The position numbers and the translations under genes are program-made. The notes under the pieces are model-generated. The model was not told the DNA's origin. It saw nothing but the letters and a program-made list of their open reading frames with translations, and ran no database searches. This document shows positions 1 through 6,978 of a stretch of 16,477 nt of DNA, piece by piece. The stretch covers positions 1-16,477 of the forward strand of contig JALRGF010000381.1 in NCBI GenBank assembly GCA_023253495.1, in the 5' to 3' direction. The stretch is from Verrucomicrobiales bacterium. Lineage in GTDB: Bacteria > Verrucomicrobiota > Verrucomicrobiia > Verrucomicrobiales > V1-33. Positions within the stretch are counted from its first letter, which is position 1. Each line of letters opens with the position of its first letter.

Positions 1-1
1 C

Positions 2-271
2 CAGGTCATGGCCAGTCTGGCCGAGCGCGAGGGGCTGCGCGGCACAGTCCAGTGCATCTACTGCGACCCGCCGTACGGCATAAAATTCAACTCCAACGTC
101 CAGTGGTCGACCACCAACCGCGACGTCAAGGACGGCAAAGCGGACCACATCACCCGCGAACCCGAGCAGGTCAAAGCCGTCCGCGACACGTGGCGCGACG
201 GCATCCACAGCTACCTCACCTATCTCCGGGACCGGCTGACGGTGGCCAGGGACCTGCTCACCGACTCCTAA
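2..271 (+). pseudogene. Truncated N6-adenine DNA methyltransferase (type III Mod-like), both ends missing
   Basis: The reading frame is open from the left edge; the ATG at base 8 is internal, because upstream codons continue the family-like sequence QVMASLAEREGLRG. The fragment holds the catalytic motif IV DPPYGIKF (bases 67-90), which binds the target adenine in N4/N6 amino-methyltransferases. It is followed by the REPEQ..RDTW..GIHSYL.YLRDRL stretch typical of type III restriction Mod subunits and related stand-alone methylases. Relatives continue after ELL-(A/T)DS with GSIFVQI and several hundred more residues. Here the frame stops with TAA (269-271) directly after LLTDS, and that TAA lies inside the first copy of a 35-bp repeat. 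The target-recognition part is absent, as is any Res helicase partner. I therefore read it as a gene cut by an insertion or rearrangement and probably inactive. A contig mis-join is the main alternative. Confidence 0.85.
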
Positions 272-338
272 AAAGCAATCGAAGACACCTACTTTTCCCG
301 TGACCTAAAAAGCAATCGAAGACACCTACTTTTCCCGT
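267..338. repeat. 35-bp direct repeat, two tandem copies 2 bp apart
   Basis: The 35 bases at 267-301 recur exactly at 304-338, with only GA between them (period 37). Each copy begins CCTAAAAAGCAATCG and ends CTACTTTTCCCGT. Within each copy AAAAG and CTTTT form short inverted ends. The sequence is much more AT-rich than its surroundings. The first copy supplies the stop codon of the methyltransferase fragment, so it marks the breakpoint of that gene. It may be the terminal sequence of a mobile or REP-type element, but no transposase lies in the window. Confidence 0.9.
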
Positions 339-577
339 CATGCCCTTGGGCGTGGCGGTGGGCGCGGGGGGGTGCAGGTGGTGCGTGCTTCCGGGCTCCG
401 AGCCTCTGGCATCCCGGAGGAATGGCAGAGCGGAGCCGGAGGTCGGAGCGGAGCGCAGACCTCCGGATCGCGTGTTCCCCGGCCATGCCTCCCGGAGGGA
501 TGCCAGAGGCAGGGCCTTGTCCCAGAGGCAGGCCCTTGGTCAGGGCCTGGTCAGGCCCGCCGGTCGGCCCGCGCCCC
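339..577. repeat. REP-like palindrome cluster between convergent genes
   Basis: This non-coding stretch after the tandem repeat holds several inverted repeats. An imperfect hairpin at 404-430 starts CTCTGGCATCCC, has a 3-nt loop and pairs at 10 of 12 positions. A perfect 9-bp stem pairs CCGGAGGTC (436-444) with GACCTCCGG (458-466) around a 13-nt loop. A related CCCGGAGGGATGCCAGAG motif lies at 491-508. A 6-bp stem joins AGGGCC (511-516) to GGCCCT (531-536). Small related palindromes packed together are typical of REP/BIME-type elements moved by RAYT transposases, but none is encoded here. Open frames crossing this stretch have no recognisable protein features. Confidence 0.6.
543..558 (-). 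terminator. Possible stem-loop terminator for the PqaA-type gene
   Basis: GGGCCTGGTCAGGCCC is a perfect 7-bp stem with a 2-nt centre. It lies about 20 bp beyond the stop codon (578-580) of the minus-strand hydrolase gene. No T-run follows on the minus strand, so it is not a classical intrinsic terminator. It could equally be one more palindrome of the neighbouring REP-like cluster. Confidence 0.25.
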
Positions 578-2023
578 TCACGACCCTGCGGGCGCGGTGG
601 TCACCGGTGGTCTGCGTTCCACCCATTCGTGCGGCAGGACATCGGGAAAGACGCGGGGCACGGTGGTGAAGATGAATGGGGCGGCGGAGGTGCTGGGGAA
701 AGTCAGTTCGACGAAGGAGGCCGTCCAGCCTTTGGCTGGCCGGGCCACGCGGCCGATCCACGAGCCGTCGGCCTCTCGGCTCAGCTCGGTGCTGGTCCAG
801 ACTTTGCCGAGCGACTCGAGGCGGAAGTCGCGCGCGTCCGGGTTGGTGGCCTGCCAGAGTTTGACGGCGGTGGGTGCGGTCCGGGCGGTCACCCGCACGG
901 CGTCCTCGCCGAGCACTTCCCAGGCAAATTCCGGCAACGGAGCCCGCTTGAGCACCGCATCATAGCAGGCCGCCAGCGTGGCCATGGCATCGGTCCCTTT
1001 CATCCCGTGGTCGGCATTGGGCACCGCCCGCAGGTACTTCACCCCGGGCAGGGCGTCGAAATAATGACGGGCGGAATCGGTCGGGAAAAACTGGTCGCCG
1101 GCCGCATTGAAGATGAATTTCGGCAGCGTCAGGCGCTCGCGGTACTCGTAAGGGTCTTCGATCTGCTGCAGTTTCTTCATCTGCGGGGTGTCCGACCAAT
1201 CGACGATTTTCTGTTCGGTATAATCGTTCAGCGAAGGCGCGAAAAACCCGTAGGTCCGGAAATGGTCGCGCAGCGAAGGCCCGACATTGAGCGTGTCAAT
1301 CACCGCCGGCGCAATGGCCACCACCCGTTCATCGACCGCCGCCGTAGTCCACGTCGTCCAACCGCGCTTCGATCCCCCCATCACAAAAAACGTGCGGACC
1401 GCGCGCTCCCCGCCCGCGGCGCTGGCGCAGAACCCGGTGACGGCATCCATCGCCCGCACCGCCGCCTTGGTCATGGGCAGGCGCGCCGGCCATTTCTCAT
1501 CACCGGTCCGCAGATACTTGTCCCAGGTGTAGGCAATCAACGAATCCTCCGAACGCTTTTCCGTCTCGCCGGCAAAAACCAGCGGCTGCGCCGGCACGTT
1601 GCTCAGGACTGCCGCCACCGAGCGGGTCGACGTCGCGATCATCACCGCTGACGCATCGACCTTGTCCGGCACCGGCTTGTCATGGCTGCCGCCGGAAATG
1701 AACAGAAAGCCCGTCTCATGCACCACCTCCGGCGGCGTGATCACGCTCAACCAGTGCTGCCACACCGGCCGGTCGACCTCGGCCGCCGTCAGCCACGTCT
1801 GCGACGTCAGCTTCAACACCTGCACCGTGCACCCGCCACTGGTGAAAGTATTTGCCTGCTCGTACCCGAAACTGGTGTCGGCCGCGGCCACATACCGGTC
1901 GAGCGCGGTGCGTTCGCCCCGCAGCGTGCGCCCGGCCAGCGGACCGGATTCCGCGCCCAGCGGCGCCACCGCCATCAGAACCGGAAGCCCCGGGACAAGC
2001 CGTCGGAAAAAGGAAAAAGGCAT
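578..2023 (-). CDS. Exported PhoPQ-activated pathogenicity-related (PqaA-type) alpha/beta hydrolase
   Basis: The 481-residue protein matches the PqaA family (PF10142). This is an alpha/beta-hydrolase fold family named after a Salmonella PhoPQ-regulated gene, and its substrates are not well established. Residues 1-25 form a signal peptide (arginines at 7-8, a hydrophobic stretch, then a PLGA cut site), so it probably acts outside the cytoplasm. The likely catalytic triad is Ser218 in MGGSKRGW, Asp310 in NAAGDQFF and His339 in NADHGMKG, all in family order. Other family-like stretches are SFGYEQANTF (51-60), QHWLSVITPP (89-98) and ITPPEV..FISGGSH. The tail from about 365 is a beta-rich domain usual in the family. 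Full length is close to the family norm. The start codon has only a weak upstream GGTGGG/AAGGG. It is divergent from the S9 peptidase gene, 107 bp away. Family assignment is firm; the reaction (esterase, peptidase or other hydrolase) is unknown. Confidence 0.9.
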   Translation of the reverse strand: MPFSFFRRLVPGLPVLMAVAPLGAESGPLAGRTLRGERTALDRYVAAADTSFGYEQANTFTSGGCTVQVLKLTSQTWLTAAEVDRPVWQHWLSVITPPEVVHETGFLFISGGSHDKPVPDKVDASAVMIATSTRSVAAVLSNVPAQPLVFAGETEKRSEDSLIAYTWDKYLRTGDEKWPARLPMTKAAVRAMDAVTGFCASAAGGERAVRTFFVMGGSKRGWTTWTTAAVDERVVAIAPAVIDTLNVGPSLRDHFRTYGFFAPSLNDYTEQKIVDWSDTPQMKKLQQIEDPYEYRERLTLPKFIFNAAGDQFFPTDSARHYFDALPGVKYLRAVPNADHGMKGTDAMATLAACYDAVLKRAPLPEFAWEVLGEDAVRVTARTAPTAVKLWQATNPDARDFRLESLGKVWTSTELSREADGSWIGRVARPAKGWTASFVELTFPSTSAAPFIFTTVPRVFPDVLPHEWVERRPPVTTAPAGS

Positions 2024-2130
2024 CCCTTATCCCACCACAAAGCCACCACCACGGCGAGATGAATTTCACATTGGCCGAACCCATCCTGCGACAGCGCTTG
2101 CGCCCGGGCCGATTGGCGCTGAGTTGACCG

Positions 2131-4434
2131 ATGCGATTGTTATTGATGCTTCCGGCGGCGGCAGCGGGCGCCGCGTCGTGCCTGGCTCAGGGGACGCAGG
2201 CCGACTACGACCGGGCCGCCAGCCTGCCGCAACGGACTGCGGACACCGTGGTCGGAGACCGGATCCGCGCCCGCTGGGCGGCCGACAGCGGGTCGTTCTG
2301 GTACCGTCTGCCGCGCCCCGGCCGGGAGGATGAAATCTGGTCGGTCGACGCCGCCACCGGCACCAAATCCCGCCTCGATGCCCCGCCGGTCGCCGACACC
2401 GTGGTCGCCCAACCGATCGCCCCCAGACCGAGCCGGCCCGGCGGCGACGCCACCACCCTGACGGTCGAAAACCGACGGAACGAAGCCGTGCAGCTGTATT
2501 GGATCGATCCGGACGGGACGTGGAAAAACTACGGCGGCATCCGCCCGAAGGAATCCCACGCGCAACCGACCTTCGCCGGCCACGTCTGGCTGGTCGTCGG
2601 CCCGACCGGTGCCACCATCGCGAGCTTCGAAGCCGGAGCGGCGCCGACCCGCGCCGTGGTCGACGCGGAAACCAGCCCGGCCGTCGACCCGCCGGCCCCG
2701 GCGCCCCCGCCCCGACCGTTCGAGGTCACCGAAAACGGCCCGAACCTGCGCGTCACTCCGGCCGGCTCCACGGAGTCATTCGCGCTCACCACCGACGGCA
2801 CCGACGACGACGCCTACCGTGGGCCATTCGTCTGGTCACCCGACGGCACCCGCCTCGCCTGCCGCCGCGTGCGCCCGGCCCCCGAACGCCGGATCCATAT
2901 TGTCGAATCGAGCCCGACCGACCAGCTCCAGCCGAAACTGCGCACGCTTGACTATGCCAAACCCGGTGATCCCATCGACCAGCCGCGGATCGTTGTTTTC
3001 GACGTGGCCGCGCGGCGTGCTCTGCCCGTGGACACCGCCTTGTTTCCAACCCCGTGGAGCCTGGACGATTTCCACTGGACGCCCGACGGCCGGGAGTTCC
3101 GCTTCCTCTACAACCAGCGCGGTCATCAGGTCCTGCGGCTGCTCGCGGTCGACGCCGCCACCGGCGCCGTGCGCCCGGTCGTCGAGGAAACCAGCCGCAC
3201 GTTCATCGACTACACCAACAAAGTCTGGCACCACACCGTCGCGGCCACCGACGAACTGCTGTGGATGTCGGAACGCGACGGATGGAATCACCTCTGGCTC
3301 CACGACGCCCGCACCGGCGCCCTGAAAAACCAGGTGACCCGCGGACCATGGCTGGTGCGCCGCGTCGAGCGCGTCGACGAGGAGAACCGCCAGATCTGGT
3401 TCGCCGCCCTCGGCGTGCGCCCGGACCAGAGCCCGTACCACGTCCACCTCTGCCGGATCCATTTCGACGGTACCGGCTTCACCGTGCTCACCGCCGGCGA
3501 CGGCACCCACAGCTGGGAATTTTCACCCGACGGCCGGACGTTCCTCGACCGCTGGTCGCGCGTCGACCAGCCGACAGTCACCGAACTGCGCCGGTCGTCC
3601 GACGGCTCACTCATCGCCGAAATCGAACGCGGCGACGCCACCGCCCTGCTCGCCACCGGCTGGCAGCCGCCGGAACGCTTTGTCGCCAAGGGCCGCGACG
3701 GGGTGACCGACATCCACGGCGTCATTCTCCGCCCGACCCATTTCCAGCCGGGCCGGAAATTTCCGGTCATCGAAAAAATCTACGCCGGCCCCCAGGACCA
3801 CTTTGTCCCCCAGGCGTTCAGCCTGATGACCCGCGACCGCCAGATCGGTGAACTCGGATTCATCATGGTCCAGATCGACGGCATGGGCACCAACTGGCGC
3901 CACAAAGCGTTTCACGACGTCTGCTGGAAAAACCTGCATGACGCCGGATTCCCCGACCGCATCGCCTGGCTCAAGGCCGCTGCCGCCCGCTACCCGGAAC
4001 TCGACCTCGACCGCGTCGGCATCTACGGCGGGTCCGCCGGCGGCCAGAGCGCGCTGCGCGCCCTCATCGATCACGGCGATTTCTATCACGTCGCGGTGGC
4101 CGACTGCGGCTGCCACGACAACCGCATGGACAAAATATGGTGGAACGAGCAGTGGATGGGCTGGCCGGTCGACGCCTCGTACGAAGCCGCCTCCAACGTC
4201 GTGCACGCCCACCGGCTCCGCGGCCGCCTGCTCCTCACCGTCGGCGAGGTCGACAGCAACGTCGATCCCGCCTCCACATACCAGGTCGTCAACGCCCTCA
4301 TCAGGGCCGGCAAGGACTTCGAGTTCCTGCCCGTACCCGGCGGCGAACACGGCGTGGGCGAAGAACCCTACCCGGCGCGGCGCCGCATGGATTTTTTCGT
4401 GCGCCACCTCTGGGGCGCGGAACCGCGACGCTAG
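2131..4434 (+). CDS. Exported S9 family prolyl oligopeptidase/DPP-IV-like peptidase with a VHL-beta-like domain
   Basis: The 767-residue serine peptidase begins with a signal peptide (1-19, cut after SCLA). An in-frame TGA at 2125-2127 limits the start. Residues 35-90 begin the DPP-IV-type propeller region. Residues about 108-170 form a VHL-beta-like domain: N114-R115, W124, D128-G129, Y134, T147, G150-H151, W153. A Pro-rich linker (185-196) follows. Propeller blades run from about 205 to 500 (VWSPDGTRLA, HWTPDGREFRF, EFSPDGRTF). The alpha/beta-hydrolase domain runs from about 515 to 760. The triad is Ser635 in YGGSAGGQS, Asp708 in VGEVDSNVD and His740 in PGGEHGVGE. The S9 family cleaves short peptides, often after proline or at X-Pro. 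The VHL-like domain keeps the human VHL hydroxyproline pocket, so a hydroxyproline-containing peptide ligand is my inference. No clear Shine-Dalgarno sequence is seen. Residue 17 is a cysteine, but the lipobox is poor, so a lipoprotein is unlikely. Confidence 0.93.
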   Translation: MRLLLMLPAAAAGAASCLAQGTQADYDRAASLPQRTADTVVGDRIRARWAADSGSFWYRLPRPGREDEIWSVDAATGTKSRLDAPPVADTVVAQPIAPRPSRPGGDATTLTVENRRNEAVQLYWIDPDGTWKNYGGIRPKESHAQPTFAGHVWLVVGPTGATIASFEAGAAPTRAVVDAETSPAVDPPAPAPPPRPFEVTENGPNLRVTPAGSTESFALTTDGTDDDAYRGPFVWSPDGTRLACRRVRPAPERRIHIVESSPTDQLQPKLRTLDYAKPGDPIDQPRIVVFDVAARRALPVDTALFPTPWSLDDFHWTPDGREFRFLYNQRGHQVLRLLAVDAATGAVRPVVEETSRTFIDYTNKVWHHTVAATDELLWMSERDGWNHLWLHDARTGALKNQVTRGPWLVRRVERVDEENRQIWFAALGVRPDQSPYHVHLCRIHFDGTGFTVLTAGDGTHSWEFSPDGRTFLDRWSRVDQPTVTELRRSSDGSLIAEIERGDATALLATGWQPPERFVAKGRDGVTDIHGVILRPTHFQPGRKFPVIEKIYAGPQDHFVPQAFSLMTRDRQIGELGFIMVQIDGMGTNWRHKAFHDVCWKNLHDAGFPDRIAWLKAAAARYPELDLDRVGIYGGSAGGQSALRALIDHGDFYHVAVADCGCHDNRMDKIWWNEQWMGWPVDASYEAASNVVHAHRLRGRLLLTVGEVDSNVDPASTYQVVNALIRAGKDFEFLPVPGGEHGVGEEPYPARRRMDFFVRHLWGAEPRR

Positions 4435-4502
4435 CCGCCCGCCGTCGCCTCACCGAAAATCCACCTTGCGACCGCACCCCACGGAAGCCACTTTGATGGT
4501 TT

Positions 4503-5018
4503 ATGTCGGACAAGACCATCACCCGCCGCCCCCGGCTGATCGGCCCGCGGCGCACCTTCGCCATCGTGGCCAGCACGTTCAATGAGGACCTGGTGCAGGG
4601 TCTCATTGACGCCTGCCGGAGCGAACTGCTGGCGTTGATGCCGAATGCGAGTATCCCCTTGTATCGTGTGCCCGGAGCCTTTGAAATCCCGGTCTGCACC
4701 GAATATGTTGTGAAACACAGCGGGTGCGACGTGGTCATCGCCCTCGGCGTCGTCATCCAGGGGGAAACCGCCCACGCTGACATTATCGCCCGCACCGTCG
4801 CCACCCAACTCGCCGACATCGCGGTCCGCCACGAACTGCCGGTAATCAACGAGGTGCTGCTCGTCGGCGACGAGGCGCAGGCGCGCGCCCGCTGCTTCGG
4901 CACCGAGCTCAACCGCGGCGTGGAAGCCGCCCGCGCCGCCTTCAGCATGACCGAGCTCTTTCAGAAACTGCACACCGCCTACCCGGGACTGCGCGAACGC
5001 GAACGCGCCGGCTCATGA
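4503..5018 (+). CDS. ribH: 6,7-dimethyl-8-ribityllumazine synthase
   Basis: RibH condenses 5-amino-6-ribitylaminouracil with 3,4-dihydroxy-2-butanone 4-phosphate, the penultimate step of riboflavin synthesis, in the cytoplasm. The 171-residue protein shows the substrate-binding STFNEDL (24-30), VPGAFEIP (56-63), GVVIQGETAHAD (82-93) with catalytic His91, and PVINEVLLVGDEAQARAR (113-130) with the phosphate-binding Arg130. The usual NKG phosphate lysine motif reads NRG (137-139), a conservative change. Length is slightly above the usual 150-160 because of a short basic N-terminal extension. The stop overlaps the nusB start in ATGA (5015-5018), so the two are probably translationally coupled. 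A GGAAG at 4483-4487 is about 15 nt from the ATG, too far to be convincing. No FMN riboswitch fits in the 68-bp upstream gap. Confidence 0.95.
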   Translation: MSDKTITRRPRLIGPRRTFAIVASTFNEDLVQGLIDACRSELLALMPNASIPLYRVPGAFEIPVCTEYVVKHSGCDVVIALGVVIQGETAHADIIARTVATQLADIAVRHELPVINEVLLVGDEAQARARCFGTELNRGVEAARAAFSMTELFQKLHTAYPGLRERERAGS

Positions 5019-5500
5019 GCAGCCTGCGCCGCGAAGGCCGCGAGGCGGCCGTGCAATTCCTCTACAGTCTGGAGCAGAACCCCGCCCCCGGCGCTTCAAA
5101 CTTCGACCTCTTCTGGTCCGTCCACCAGGCCGGACCGGGCGCCCGAAAATTCGCCGAATCCCTCGTCCACGGCGTGGTCGCCCGCCGCCTGGAAATCGAC
5201 CGGCACCTCGTCAAAGCCCTCGACAACTGGGCTCTCGACCGGCTTGAGGTCGTCGACCGCAACGTCCTCCGCCTCGCCATCTACGAAATGTTCTTCTGCC
5301 TCGAAACCCCGCCGATCGTCGCCATCAACGAGGCGATCGAGGTCGCCCGGCGGCTCGGCACCCCGGATTCGCCACGCTTCGTCAATGGTGTGCTCGATGA
5401 ACTGAAAAAACAACTGACCCGCCCGCTGCGGACCGCCGGCCGCCCTGCCCCGCCGCCGTCAGATCCCGGCCCGCCCCCCGGCCCCTCCTCGCCCCGGTGA
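5015..5500 (+). CDS. nusB: Transcription antitermination factor NusB
   Basis: NusB pairs with NusE (ribosomal protein S10) on boxA RNA to make transcription of rRNA operons resistant to termination. The 161-residue protein has the all-helical NusB pattern: RREGREAAVQFLYSLEQ (5-21), a central DRLEVVDRNVLRLAIYEM (75-92), then INEAIEVARRLG (104-115) and SPRFVNGVLDEL (119-130). These include the residues that pack against S10 and RNA in the family. After about 137 there is an unusual Pro/Gly-rich tail (RPAPPPSDPGPPPG and so on) beyond the normal end near 140 residues, probably disordered. The ATG overlaps the ribH stop by 4 bp, and ftsY follows after 76 bp. Pairing of nusB with ribH is common in bacteria, so function is well supported. 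Confidence 0.95.
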   Translation: MSSLRREGREAAVQFLYSLEQNPAPGASNFDLFWSVHQAGPGARKFAESLVHGVVARRLEIDRHLVKALDNWALDRLEVVDRNVLRLAIYEMFFCLETPPIVAINEAIEVARRLGTPDSPRFVNGVLDELKKQLTRPLRTAGRPAPPPSDPGPPPGPSSPR

Positions 5501-5576
5501 CGCCACCCCGGCACCACCACCCCAGCCCCCTTCCGACGCCTCCCCTCCCCTGCTTCCTCCAATCCATCCGCCGCCT

Positions 5577-6425
5577 GTGGGACTGCTTTCCAAACTCAAA
5601 TCGCTTTTCACCCGGCAACCCAGGATCGACTGGGAGGACCTTGAGGCCTTTCTCATCCAGGCGGACCTCGGTCCGGTCTTCACCGAACGGGTGATCGACA
5701 CGTTGCGGGCGCGCGGGAGCGACCTGAAACTCGAAGATATCGCCGCCGCCGCCCGCCGGGAAATTATCAGCGTGCTGCCGGCCCGCGGCGCCCCGCTGCG
5801 CCGCGCCGCATCCGGACCCACCGTCATCCTCATCACCGGCGTCAATGGCACCGGCAAAACCACCTCAACCGCCAAACTCGCCCACCTGCTCCAACGCCAG
5901 GGACACCGCGTCCTGCTCGCCCCCGCTGATACTTTCCGCGCCGCCGCCATCGAACAGCTCGAAACCTGGGCGCGACGCCTGAACGTCGACATGGTCCCCG
6001 CACGCTACCAGGCGGACCCGGCCGCTGTCTGCTTCGAAGCCCACGACCGCGCCGTGCGCGAAGGGTATGATTTCCTCATCTGTGACACCGCCGGCCGCCT
6101 GCACACCCGCCATAACCTCATGGAGGAACTCGGCAAAATCCGCCGCGTGCTCGCCCGCAAAGACCCGTCCGCCCCGCACGAAACCCTGCTCGTCGTCGAC
6201 GCCACCACCGGCTCCAACGCCCTCAACCAGGCCCGCGAATTCCAGAAAGCCCTCGGCTCACTCACCGGTCTGATCGTCACCAAACTCGACGGTTCCGGCA
6301 AAGGCGGCATCATCATCCCGATCCAAGACGAACTCGGCATCCCGGTGCGCTTCATCGGCACCGGGGAAACCGCCGACGCCTTCGAACCATTCGAGGCCGC
6401 GTCGTTCGTCGAACGGATCCTCTAG
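5577..6425 (+). CDS. ftsY: Signal recognition particle receptor FtsY (short form), GTG start
   Basis: FtsY is the SRP receptor GTPase that delivers ribosome-nascent-chain complexes to the Sec translocon at the inner membrane. The 282-residue protein is the short form without the acidic A domain of enterobacteria. It starts with an amphipathic MGLLSKLKSLF that can bind membrane lipid. The N domain is residues 1-75, and the NG GTPase has G1 GVNGTGKT (88-95), DTFRAAAIEQL (118-128), G3 DTAGR (170-174), TKLDGSGKGG (235-244) and GTGETADAF (261-269). The start is GTG, the first plausible start in frame. The 76 bp upstream (5501-5576) are almost entirely C/T/A, with no purine-rich Shine-Dalgarno sequence. 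It is probably transcribed with ribH-nusB. No frameshift or missing motif is seen. Confidence 0.95.
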   Translation: MGLLSKLKSLFTRQPRIDWEDLEAFLIQADLGPVFTERVIDTLRARGSDLKLEDIAAAARREIISVLPARGAPLRRAASGPTVILITGVNGTGKTTSTAKLAHLLQRQGHRVLLAPADTFRAAAIEQLETWARRLNVDMVPARYQADPAAVCFEAHDRAVREGYDFLICDTAGRLHTRHNLMEELGKIRRVLARKDPSAPHETLLVVDATTGSNALNQAREFQKALGSLTGLIVTKLDGSGKGGIIIPIQDELGIPVRFIGTGETADAFEPFEAASFVERIL

Positions 6426-6467
6426 CCGCCCCGGCCTTCACGTCCCTCGCGTCCCTCCTCAAAGGCG

Positions 6468-6536
6468 GGGCGGAACCTCCGGGCGAGGTGGAGCGGAACC
6501 TCCGGGCGAGGTGGGGCGGGACCTCCGGGCACGCCG
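6468..6536. repeat. 23-bp tandem repeat, three copies
   Basis: Units lie at 6468-6490, 6491-6513 and 6514-6536. The first two differ at one base (GGG versus GAG at the start), and the third diverges at its end. The shared core is CGGAACCTCCGGGCGAGGTG, with G in place of one A in copy three. Within each of the first two units ACCTC and GAGGT can form a 5-bp stem over CGGGC. Confidence 0.85.
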
Positions 6537-6651
6537 GCGGTGTGGACGTCGCCGGCCGGAAACTTCTTCGCCTCCTCAAGCCGCGTGCCCCACGGCTCTG
6601 CCGGTGCGATGCCCTCCACGGGGTGCGGGCCGCGTGGCGGAGGAGGGACTC

Positions 6652-6669
6652 GCGCTGGGAACCCAGCGC
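6652..6669. repeat. 18-bp near-perfect palindrome
   Basis: GCGCTGGGAACCCAGCGC pairs perfectly over 8 bp with an AA centre. It sits in non-coding DNA about 230 bp from ftsY and 310 bp from the cytochrome gene. It may be a REP-type hairpin or a bidirectional transcription end point. No T-run flanks it. Confidence 0.7.
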
Positions 6670-6825
6670 CGAGGCCCAGCTCCCAAGCCAAGCGCCGGAG
6701 CGCCGCTCTCTGGGCGGCGATACCCTCACGGCTTGCGCCCGGGGCACGCACCAAAGCAGGCGGGGAACGGGCCGCGCAGTGGACGCGCCCGCCGCCAACC
6801 GGCCTGGAAGTCCGGTCCCACCTCG

Positions 6826-6883
6826 GAAGCCGATCCTCAAGGAGGAAGCCGATCCTCAAGGAGGGAAGCCGATTCTCAAGGAG
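6826..6883. repeat. 19-bp tandem repeat, three copies
   Basis: GAAGCCGATCCTCAAGGAG occurs at 6826-6844 and 6845-6863, and with one change (C to T in GATTCTC) at 6865-6883. Each unit contains CTC-AAG-GAG, a minimal hairpin. Copy number differences between strains would be expected if this is a slippage-prone repeat. Confidence 0.9.
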
Positions 6884-6946
6884 CGGGCGCGATACGTCGC
6901 GGCCACCGGGCATTCGCGGTGGGGCGGGGTGCGCAAGAGTGCCTGG

Positions 6947-6978
6947 CTGATGTCGCCCCCCCGTCTGATGTCGCCCCC
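6947..6978. repeat. 14-bp direct duplicate abutting the cytochrome gene stop
   Basis: CTGATGTCGCCCCC occurs at 6947-6960 and again at 6965-6978. The second copy touches the stop codon (6978-6980) of the minus-strand gene. Confidence 0.75.

Larger units (their letters stand above)
6426..6977. other. 552-bp convergent intergenic region made of short repeats
   Basis: This gap between the ends of ftsY and the minus-strand cytochrome gene holds no convincing gene. It contains a 23-bp triplicate (6468-6536), an 18-bp palindrome (6652-6669), a 19-bp triplicate (6826-6883) and a 14-bp duplicate (6947-6978), entered separately. Long open frames cross it on both strands, but they are repetitive, rich in Arg/Pro/Gly, and lack any motif, as expected for GC-rich DNA with few stops. 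An 8-bp inverted repeat, CCGCCCCG (6426-6433) with CGGGGCGG (6466-6473), lies right after the ftsY stop. It might help end transcription, but it has a 32-nt loop and no T-run. Confidence 0.6.

Noticed and set aside
422..1651. 409-residue plus-strand open frame
   Set aside because: It is antisense to the PqaA-type hydrolase, whose signal peptide and catalytic triad are intact; composition is that of a GC-rich shadow frame.
2024..2130. Promoter in the divergent gap between the hydrolase and the S9 peptidase
   Set aside because: TTCACA (2065-2070) resembles a -35, but no acceptable -10 lies 16-18 nt further on in the plus direction, and the minus direction is no clearer.
2179..2184. S9 peptidase as a lipoprotein via Cys17
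   Set aside because: The three residues before the cysteine are AAS, lacking the Leu/Val/Ile expected at the -3 position. An ordinary signal peptide fits better.
4435..4502. FMN riboswitch upstream of ribH
   Set aside because: Only 68 bp are available, too short for the FMN element, and no conserved RFN-type sequence is seen.
6468..6883. Possible CRISPR array
   Set aside because: The repeats are adjoining with no unique spacers of uniform length, and no cas gene is near.
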